From Ruminococcaceae bacterium UBA1734 (GTDB lineage Bacteria; Bacillota; Clostridia; Oscillospirales; Acutalibacteraceae), in NCBI GenBank assembly GCA_002315765.1, contig DCIE01000048.1, forward strand, positions 1-29,819: 29,819 bases of DNA, written 5' to 3'. Shown in pieces: positions 1 to 5,343 of this stretch. Position 1 is the first letter of the stretch. Each line of letters opens with the position of its first letter. The notes beneath the pieces are model-generated. The model was not told the origin of the DNA. It worked only from the letters and a program-made list of their open reading frames with translations, and did no database searches. The position numbers and the translations under genes were made by a program.

Positions 1-48
1 ATGTTCTTTGAATTTGGAGACTAAGTCTGCCGTCAAAATCCTTTCCAT
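1..48 (-). CDS. 5' end of a gene leaving the window (possible tyrosine recombinase)
   Basis: An ATG at 48 lies 7 bases after a strong GGAGG at about 56-60, and 16 codons stay open to the window edge. The visible peptide begins MERILTADLVSKFKEH. Short N termini of this style, followed by a core-binding SAM-like domain, occur in clostridial tyrosine recombinases, and a broken tRNA attachment site lies only 550 bases away. Sixteen residues are too few to assign a family, so the recombinase idea is a guess from style and context. The existence of a translated gene is well supported by the ribosome binding site. Confidence 0.5.
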   Translation of the reverse strand, partial: MERILTADLVSKFKEH

Positions 49-171
49 TTCGTAACCTCCGAGTTATTTCTTTTACATATAATTTTACCCATTTAAGATT
101 ACGAAAAACATAAATTGTCTCCATTTTTTAAAAAATGTCCGAAATTATACGAATATTTGATTATACAGACA

Positions 172-205
172 TAAAAAATCCCCGATGATTGGCTAACCAT
201 CAGGG
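172..205 (-). terminator. Rho-independent terminator, minus strand
   Basis: CCCTGATG (205-198) pairs with CATCGGGG (187-180) through eight pairs including one G-T wobble. The stem continues with further weak pairs around the loop, and an A plus six T residues follow on the minus strand. It separates the gene starting at 48 from whatever is transcribed from the right. Confidence 0.75.
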
Positions 206-380
206 CAGTTTGTTCATATGGTAAAAAAGAAAACTTAATACCGTTTAAAATGTTAACAAGCAAACAAGATTATTTTCTTTTTTCAGCAAAATTGTAAAAA
301 TATCCTAAAAAATTTTTCCACACTTGCCTTTGCTGTTAAATAGTAGGAGAAAACATAGAAAAGTTGTAAAAATAAAGTAT

Positions 381-402
381 ATGCCGAACTCTATCTCGGC
401 AT
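381..402 (-). terminator. Second hairpin of a tandem terminator pair
   Basis: ATGCCGA (381-387) and TCGGCAT (396-402) form a perfect 7-bp stem. On the minus strand it is followed by a moderately T-rich stretch (ATACTTTATTTTT). It lies directly behind the stronger hairpin at 412-433, so it may be a backup terminator. Confidence 0.5.
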
Positions 403-405
403 AAC

Positions 406-433
406 AAAAAAGAGCAGGCATAAAAACCTGCTC
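406..433 (-). terminator. Rho-independent terminator, minus strand
   Basis: GAGCAGG and CCTGCTC (433-427 with 418-412) form a perfect 7-bp stem with an eight-base loop. Six T residues follow directly on the minus strand (411-406). This is a textbook intrinsic terminator for minus-strand transcription. No protein gene ends just before it, so it would end a read-through transcript from the tRNA side or a small RNA from 440-555. Confidence 0.8.
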
Positions 434-458
434 ATACATAAAGGAAAGTATAGAAAAT

Positions 459-550
459 ATTGGGCAATACTCTCAAGTCCCGACACTCGAGGTTGTTTTC
501 GATTTTCACTTCTTGAAAAAGGACTTGAGAAAAGCAGCGATAAACCCAAT
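459..550 (-). ncRNA. Candidate structured RNA (nested inverted repeats)
   Basis: Two inverted repeats are nested. ATTGGG/CCCAAT (459-464 and 545-550) encloses CTCAAGTCC/GGACTTGAG (472-480 and 521-529), which encloses about 40 bases. The element sits between the tRNA terminator at 551-594 and the terminator at 406-433, so a minus-strand transcript would be a compact RNA ending in an intrinsic terminator. I recognise no RNA family and no clear promoter. The strand is inferred from the terminators. Confidence 0.3.
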
Positions 551-594
551 AAAAATGAGTGTTCCAAACCAACTTAGATTGGTTAAGAACACTC
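551..594 (-). terminator. Terminator behind the tRNA-Pro fragment
   Basis: GAGTGTTC (557-564) pairs with GAACACTC (587-594), and inside it AACCAA (567-572) pairs with TTGGTT (579-584), giving a long imperfect stem. On the minus strand the hairpin is followed by ATTTTTATT. It starts five bases after the CCA end of the tRNA fragment and fits as the native terminator of that tRNA gene. Confidence 0.75.
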
Positions 595-598
595 AAAC

Positions 599-643
599 TG
601 GTCCGAGTGACGGGACTTGAACCCACGGCCTCTTGACCCCCAG
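599..643 (-). tRNA. tRNA-Pro(GGG), 3' half only (attachment-site scar)
   Basis: Read on the minus strand, these 45 bases match the second half of a proline tRNA. They comprise an anticodon loop CTGGGGG (anticodon GGG after the conserved T33), the 3' anticodon strand TCAAG, a short variable loop, a T arm with loop TTCAAGT, the acceptor strand CACTCGG, discriminator A and an encoded CCA. The 5' anticodon strand should read CTTGA, but the bases before the loop are GACAG and no D arm or 5' acceptor strand (CCGAGTG) follows upstream. The gene is therefore cut exactly at the anticodon loop, a known target of integrating elements that use tyrosine recombinases. It cannot make a functional tRNA as it stands. 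Confidence 0.8.
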
Positions 644-798
644 CTGTCGTTTGTAAGTTTTATTGTTCTTTATTCTACTTGTTTTAGTTTTAGGCAATGT
701 TGCCATAAACCCGCATTAACAAAGGGTTTCTAAGACTTTTTCTTTCGCTTTTCTTTGCTTAAACACATTCTCTTAATCCCGATTTTCAATCCATTTTA

Positions 799-817
799 GT
801 AGAACTTGGTAGAACTT
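799..817 (+). repeat. Tandem GTAGAACTT direct repeat
   Basis: GTAGAACTT occurs twice with a 10-base period, so both copies face the same side of the helix. This spacing suits cooperative protein binding. It lies about 155 bases from the tRNA-Pro fragment and may be an integrase arm site. Confidence 0.5.
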
Positions 818-850
818 TTTTAAAAATCGCAGCATCCAATATTCATAGAC

Positions 851-881
851 AGCGGACAGCGTAGGAAACACGTTGTCCGCT
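851..881. terminator. 12-bp hairpin, possible terminator
   Basis: AGCGGACAGCGT (851-862) and ACGTTGTCCGCT (870-881) pair over 12 positions with one G-T wobble and a seven-base loop. On the plus strand it is followed by ATTTTGTTAT, a poor T tract; on the minus strand no T tract follows. It lies directly behind the stop of the degraded gene at 888, so it may have ended that gene's transcript. Confidence 0.5.
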
Positions 882-887
882 ATTTTG

Positions 888-1188
888 TTATGTGAAGATT
901 ATTTCTTGTTTTATTTCATTAAAGCGATCATACACAAGTAAGTTTTTGTTGTGTTCAAAGTATTTGTACAACCGTATCGACTAATATAACGAGTGTCGTA
1001 ACGGCTTAGTGTAAGTTCGGTTACGAAACCAAGCATTTCCTGACCTTTATCAAACACTTCTTCTAAAAGCACAAATTATTCAACATTTTTAGTAATCGGT
1101 GCTAACCTATAAATATCTTTGCTTTGCCACCTGTTTTGACGGCGATTTTTGCAAAACCGGGTGCATCTACAAACAAGTGTAAATTAAT
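888..1188 (-). pseudogene. Degraded gene of unknown function
   Basis: Protein-like pieces can be read on the minus strand but only by changing frame twice and passing a stop. The first piece contains LFVDAPGFAKIAVKTGG (about 1178-1125), the middle piece contains LLEEVFDKGQEMLGFVTEL (about 1070-1010), and the last contains KYFEHNKNLLVYDRFNE and ends in a stop at 888-890. Composition and flow are those of real protein. I do not recognise the family. No start codon or ribosome binding site is visible, so the 5' part is probably lost as well. Confidence 0.4.
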
Positions 1189-1226
1189 ATTCTATCCCAA
1201 ATCTATTAAGTTTATCCTTTAATACT

Positions 1227-1248
1227 ACAGCCACCCGAAGGTGGCTGT
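1227..1248 (-). terminator. Stable cUUCGg hairpin, probable 3' end of the operon
   Basis: ACAGCCACC and GGTGGCTGT form a perfect 9-bp stem. Read on the minus strand the loop is TTCG closed by C-G, the unusually stable UUCG tetraloop; on the plus strand it would be CGAA. This favours a role in minus-strand RNA. It lies 124 bases behind the last pseudogene of the operon. No clear T tract follows, so it may protect the transcript end rather than terminate by itself. Confidence 0.5.
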
Positions 1249-1270
1249 CTATGTAGTGTTACAAATCTAT

Positions 1271-1360
1271 ATTTTGTTTGCCCGAACAAAATTTATATTT
1301 GCAAACCACGATTTCGGTCTTTGGCAGACCTAATATTATTAACCCTGACTCTTGCAGAGT
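1271..1360. repeat. Row of three small hairpins in non-coding DNA
   Basis: Three perfect short inverted repeats follow one another: ATTTTGTT/AACAAAAT (1271-1278 and 1285-1292), GGTCT/AGACC (1316-1320 and 1326-1330) and ACTCT/AGAGT (1348-1352 and 1356-1360). With the 9-bp hairpin at 1227-1248 they make four stem-loops in 134 bases. No gene is visible here. They could be 3' untranslated structure of the operon or ends of a lost mobile element. Confidence 0.35.
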
Positions 1361-1371
1361 ATAATAAACAA

Positions 1372-1990
1372 TTATAAATCAAATATTGACTTCTTTATTT
1401 GGCTCATACCTTTAACACTTGGGTAACCGGACAATTTATCTATTTCTTTAAATTTCACATAGTTTTGTCCGTAATGATTCGCTACGGCTATTATTGCATT
1501 TGGAAATTTCTCATCCTAATCGGTATTGAGAAGCCAATAAACTTTTGCATTCGGTGCAACCTCGTTTATCCTTGAAGCAAGATAACAAACAGCGGGATAA
1601 AACTCAAATAAATCTTCATTTGTTATATCTGAAAACTTTGCTTCACCAAAAGGAACATTAATCCAGCAATCGTTTGTGTATCCAAAAATAAACATGGTAT
1701 CAACATCATTTATTTAAAAAAACCATCAGCAACCAATTTTTCAAATCCATTTATAAAAGATGATTCTATGGACAATTCAGGTCTTACGGTATTACAAATG
1801 GTGGTTCCCCAAAAACTATCATTCTTAAGCAAAATGTTTTCCTTGCCGTCAAAAAGATTATACCACCAAGTTTGCTTTACCTTATTAACATCGGTTTTTT
1901 AGTCGAGTACCAATAATCATATTCCTCAGTTATATACCCTTAAAATGTTGAATAACTATCACCTAATATTAACATTTTTCCTAAATCCAT
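1372..1990 (-). pseudogene. SGNH/GDSL-type esterase pseudogene
   Basis: The start at 1990 follows an AGGTGA ribosome binding site and lies 11 bases behind the stop of the GH28-like gene, so this was the last gene of the operon. The N terminus reads MLILGDSYSTF, the GDS block with the nucleophilic serine. Decay is clear. There is a TAA at 1940-1942, a frameshift near 1893, a frameshift with stop near 1711-1716 and a TAG at 1516-1518. Two family positions are also changed: the block III motif reads FGYTND where GGTND is usual, and the final block reads GYPSVKG where a catalytic His is expected before the Pro. Intact relatives of about 210 residues act as carbohydrate esterases, so it probably removed acetyl groups from imported oligosaccharides; that role is inferred. 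Confidence 0.8.
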
Positions 1991-2001
1991 TCTTTCACCT
2001 T

Positions 2002-3255
2002 TTATATCATTTCAAAATAAACATCCGGTCTATTCGATTCACTATTATCATTAAATATAACATTTTCACCAAATTGAAAACCTTCAACATTTCTCACAAA
2101 AAGCCCATAAGAACGAAATCTACCAAAAAAATGGGCATCGGGATATTGAGTTCCGTCCGGAATCTTTTCCTCGCACATTTCCGGTTTTTCTTCAAAAGTG
2201 TCGACAACAACATTGTTTATTGACACATTCTTGATAATTGCTCCCTTTGACGCGTTTATACTGCTTGTAAGCAATGCTTTTTTTACAATTAAACCATCAA
2301 TCGAAATGTTTCTAACTTCACCTAAAACGGCATTTGGATCCTTTGTTTTTCTATTCATTAACAATATGAAAAACGGTGCTTGAACAGCATCAACCAAATA
2401 ATTCTTAAATGTAACATCATACACCTTTGCGCCATCATTTGATTGAACTGAAATTGCAGCTATTGTATCATAGTACGGTTTCTTCGGATTCGGAGAAAGC
2501 GCCTCGTCAACATTGATGTGTTTTCTTACATATATGTTTTCAAAAGTAACATCAAAAATATTTCCAACTGTTTCAGTTCCTATTTTTGTCGCATTACAGG
2601 TAGATGCCACAACACAATTTCTAACCCTAATATTATACATATCACTTCTTGGTCGGGAATTATCCGTAGAATCGATATTTTTAAGGCAAATGCCGTCATC
2701 ACCTGTGCAAATATCGCAATTCTCAATCACAACATTTCTGCAACCGTTTATATCTATTCCATCGGAATTTACAGATTTATTGTAAACATCGTTTCTGATT
2801 GTAACATCATTAACATAAACATCTTCACAGTTATTAAGATGAAATGTCCAGCCAACTGAATCCTTCAATGTTAGCCCGGAAACGGTAATATTTTTAGAAT
2901 TTGCGAACAAAAGAATTGTTTCGGCTCTTGGGCCATCACAACGTTGTCCTGCTTCGGTAACAAATTGGTCTTTCCCACCGAATATCGTCGCCTTGCCCGA
3001 TAAATTGATATTTTTCGCATCAACTGCCAAAAATATCGGCATTGCCAAAAAATCCTTCCATTTTTCTTTTTGAGCTGGTTTTATTATTACCCCATCCTCA
3101 AAAAACAGGGTGTTATCACCTTTCAAAAAAATCGTTGTGACTATATACTCACCTTTATTTACAAAAAGGACCTCATTTTTCTCGGCAGCAGCATCTATTG
3201 CCATTTGAAGCGAATCGGTATTGTTTTTTGCAAAAAAATCATTTAATACAATCAT
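2002..3255 (-). CDS. GH28-like polygalacturonase-family protein, intracellular
   Basis: This 417-residue protein has the rising repeat pattern of a right-handed parallel beta-helix (strings such as NVVIENC and NIRVRNC). It carries two of the GH28 active-site blocks: NSDGID (N163, D165) and GDDG (D186, D187). The GHG block with the catalytic His is replaced by TCN near 219-221, and the usual RIK block is not evident, so classical polygalacturonase chemistry is doubtful. There is no signal peptide, so it should act in the cytoplasm on imported oligosaccharides. The start at 3255 is preceded by GAGG, which lies inside the last codons of the GH130 gene, six bases away; the two are translationally close. 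The substrate is unknown; pectic fragments or decorated mannan side chains are possible. Confidence 0.83.
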   Translation of the reverse strand: MIVLNDFFAKNNTDSLQMAIDAAAEKNEVLFVNKGEYIVTTIFLKGDNTLFFEDGVIIKPAQKEKWKDFLAMPIFLAVDAKNINLSGKATIFGGKDQFVTEAGQRCDGPRAETILLFANSKNITVSGLTLKDSVGWTFHLNNCEDVYVNDVTIRNDVYNKSVNSDGIDINGCRNVVIENCDICTGDDGICLKNIDSTDNSRPRSDMYNIRVRNCVVASTCNATKIGTETVGNIFDVTFENIYVRKHINVDEALSPNPKKPYYDTIAAISVQSNDGAKVYDVTFKNYLVDAVQAPFFILLMNRKTKDPNAVLGEVRNISIDGLIVKKALLTSSINASKGAIIKNVSINNVVVDTFEEKPEMCEEKIPDGTQYPDAHFFGRFRSYGLFVRNVEGFQFGENVIFNDNSESNRPDVYFEMI

Positions 3256-3261
3256 TTGATG

Positions 3262-4434
3262 TTAATCCTCTAAAGTAAGTAATTTCAAATTCTTTGTAAT
3301 AAGCAAATTGCGTTGTCTTACACAATCAGCGGAACGCATTGCGTCTTTTGGAGTGTTAAAAGCATAATCAAGCAATCTTTCGGTTGTTGTGGAAGCCACA
3401 TGAACACGGGTATCAGAGGAAGCATAATAAATATAAACATTACCGTCTTTTTCGATTGCGCCATTGGTAAATACAACATTGGACACATCGCCGACTCTTT
3501 CTTCTCCTATGGGTGCAAGAAGATAGCCTCCCGGTTGTGCGATGATTTTTGTATTGCAATTTAGGTCGGTAACATATAAATAGATAACATATCTTAACCC
3601 TGCAGCTGTATTTCTAACACCGTGCGCTATATGTATATACCCTTTTTCGGTTTTAATAACAGTTGCACCTTCGCCGTTCTTTTCTTCTGTTATAGTATGG
3701 TATCGTCTTTCCGAAAGCAAAACTTCATTTTCTATCACAGGATTTGTAATATCACTACAAACTCCGAAACATATTCCTCCGCCATCGCCGGCAAAAATAA
3801 ATCCGTCTTGCGGTCGAGTATAAAATGCATATTTCCCATCAACAAACTCAGGATGAAGTGTAACATTACGCTGTTGTGAAGACTTAGTTATCAAATTTGG
3901 AAGTCTTTCCCAATTATCAAGATCTTTTGTTCTTACAATTCCGGCACTTGCACAGGCATCAGATAAGTTTCGACTGTTAATATCCTTACTTTCACTACAA
4001 AAAACACCGTAAATATAACCATCTTCATGAAGAGTTAACCTCATATCGTAAACATTAGTTTCTTCAGGGCAAGTATCGGGTAAAATGATTGGATGATTTC
4101 TGAATCTAAAGCCTTCGGTAGGGCTATCACTTTCTGCAATAGCAAAAAATGATTTTCTATCGTTTCCCTCTACCCTTGCAATCAAACAATACTTATCATT
4201 AAAATAAATTGCCCCTGCGTTGAAAACTGCATTTACTCCCAGCCTTTCCATTAAATAAGGATTGGTTTCTTCACAAAAATCATATTTCCAAAACGGAGGA
4301 ATGTGTCCTGATGTAAGCACAGGGTTATTGTATCTTAAAAATATTCCGTTGTTAAAATCGGATATTGAATTTTTCCTGTTAATTATTTCTTCATAATCAC
4401 TGAAAATTCTATTTTTATTCTCATTAAAAGTCAT
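3262..4434 (-). CDS. GH130 4-O-beta-D-mannosyl-D-glucose phosphorylase
   Basis: The 390-residue protein matches GH130 subfamily 1 along its whole length. Diagnostic stretches are NPYLMERLGVNAVFNAGA (58-75), ARVEGNDRKSFFA (86-98), the NVYDMR block with general acid Asp130, QQRNVTLHPEFVDGKYAFYTRPQDGF in the middle of the chain, and HGVRNTAAGLRY. Characterised enzymes of this subfamily split mannosyl-beta-1,4-glucose with phosphate into alpha-mannose 1-phosphate and glucose in the cytoplasm. They work behind a mannobiose epimerase in beta-mannan breakdown. No signal peptide is present. The start at 4434 follows TGGTGA and lies 20 bases behind the AraC gene. No epimerase gene is in the window. 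This is the clearest pointer to the substrate of the locus. Confidence 0.93.
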   Translation of the reverse strand: MTFNENKNRIFSDYEEIINRKNSISDFNNGIFLRYNNPVLTSGHIPPFWKYDFCEETNPYLMERLGVNAVFNAGAIYFNDKYCLIARVEGNDRKSFFAIAESDSPTEGFRFRNHPIILPDTCPEETNVYDMRLTLHEDGYIYGVFCSESKDINSRNLSDACASAGIVRTKDLDNWERLPNLITKSSQQRNVTLHPEFVDGKYAFYTRPQDGFIFAGDGGGICFGVCSDITNPVIENEVLLSERRYHTITEEKNGEGATVIKTEKGYIHIAHGVRNTAAGLRYVIYLYVTDLNCNTKIIAQPGGYLLAPIGEERVGDVSNVVFTNGAIEKDGNVYIYYASSDTRVHVASTTTERLLDYAFNTPKDAMRSADCVRQRNLLITKNLKLLTLED

Positions 4435-4454
4435 AGTTCACCATAATTCTATCA

Positions 4455-5279
4455 TTATTTGTTTCTAAGTCCTTGGGGAGATATTCCGTAAAACTTCTTG
4501 AACTCCCGATGAAAATTGGACAAAGACTGAAATCCACTTGCAAAGCAAACTTCAGAAATAGGCATATCGGTCATAAGCAAGCTTTGTCTTGCTTTGTTTA
4601 ATTTTAATTCTGTTAAATAGTTTTTGAATGTTTTACCGGTTGCAGAATGGAATTTTACCGATAAATAGGTTGGATTCAAAGATATATGTTTCGCGACATC
4701 CTCAAGAGAGGGATTTTCATGACAGTGAAGTTGCATATAAACCATTGCTTTTCTAACTGCTGATTCTTTAATTTCTTTCGAAATCGGCAATTCACATTTG
4801 CGCAACATTATAGCAATAATAATATTTACCGTATTAAAAAGAATCGGTTCAAAATGTTCCTTACGCTTGTTATATTCATCAATTGCCACATCAAGTATTG
4901 TTGTAATATATTTATATTCTTCGTCATCAAATGAACAATAAATGTTTGCCGATAAACTCATATCGCAAAGTGTTTGAAGTAACCGCTTGTTAATAACATC
5001 TTCACGAAACATAATATTATAAACCTCAAGATTATTTATCTCGGTCAATTTATGAAAATCGTTTGGAGTAAGTAAAAAGCCATCTTGCTTTTTTGCATTA
5101 TAATTTATCGCATTTATCGTTTCCTTAGTTGTTCCACTGTTAATTATTTCAATTTCATAACAGTCATGCAAATGTGCAGTTCCAACTACATTGACATGTT
5201 TTGTTATATAGACACCCATAGCCTCGCCCGATTGACAAGGCATTGTATCAACGCGGTAACGCACTACTTTTTCTTTCAT
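4455..5279 (-). CDS. AraC-family transcriptional regulator
   Basis: This is a 274-residue regulator. Residues about 1-150 resemble the cupin-like sensor of AraC proteins (HLHDCYEIEIINSG near 37-50). Residues about 175-274 hold the two helix-turn-helix motifs, with SLEDVAKHISLNPTYLSVKF and the C-terminal signature around ISEVCFASGFQSLSNFHREF followed by YGISPQGLR. It probably senses a sugar from the degraded polysaccharide and controls this operon; the binding site must lie outside the window because no promoter is seen here. The start at 5279 has AGGAG eight bases upstream. A strong hairpin separates it from the preceding dockerin gene, so its expression may be adjusted relative to the rest of the operon. 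Confidence 0.95.
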   Translation of the reverse strand: MKEKVVRYRVDTMPCQSGEAMGVYITKHVNVVGTAHLHDCYEIEIINSGTTKETINAINYNAKKQDGFLLTPNDFHKLTEINNLEVYNIMFREDVINKRLLQTLCDMSLSANIYCSFDDEEYKYITTILDVAIDEYNKRKEHFEPILFNTVNIIIAIMLRKCELPISKEIKESAVRKAMVYMQLHCHENPSLEDVAKHISLNPTYLSVKFHSATGKTFKNYLTELKLNKARQSLLMTDMPISEVCFASGFQSLSNFHREFKKFYGISPQGLRNK

Positions 5280-5298
5280 ATAACACTCCTGTTATTAT

Positions 5299-5335
5299 GT
5301 GTCTATGCCATTGGTTTTCCAAAAGCATAGACACA
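5299..5335 (-). promoter_or_regulatory. Long intergenic hairpin before the AraC gene
   Basis: TGTGTCTATGC and GCATAGACACA form a perfect 11-bp stem, and TTGG/CCAA around TTTT pairs inside the loop. It lies between the stop of the dockerin gene (5344) and the AraC ribosome binding site. On the minus strand no T tract follows, so it is unlikely to be a strong terminator. It probably sets transcript processing or stability between neighbouring genes. A T-rich stretch on the plus-strand side would matter only for plus-strand transcripts, and none is evident. Confidence 0.6.
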
Positions 5336-5343
5336 ACAAATTT

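Larger units (their letters stand above)
644..887. other. Element-end type DNA next to the broken tRNA, no gene seen
   Basis: This stretch replaces the missing 5' half of the tRNA. It is AT-rich and has no convincing coding frame. It carries a tandem pair of GTAGAACTT (799-807 and 809-817) and a related sequence in the opposite orientation (TTCTACTT, 673-680). Such short repeats next to an attachment core resemble arm-type binding sites of tyrosine recombinases. A hairpin lies at 851-881. Assignment as the end of an integrated element is inferred from position and repeats. Confidence 0.45.

Noticed and set aside
60..170. Promoter for the gene starting at 48
   Set aside because: TATAAT-like hexamers occur in this AT-rich stretch, but none has a convincing -35 box at the right spacing.
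432..626. Open frame of 64 codons on the minus strand
   Set aside because: It runs through the tRNA fragment, its terminator and the nested inverted repeats, and has no ribosome binding site; the RNA explanation is better.
1945..2223. Open frame on the plus strand of 92 codons
   Set aside because: It overlaps the GH28-like gene and the start of the esterase pseudogene, both clear on the minus strand, and its product is low-complexity hydrophobic sequence.
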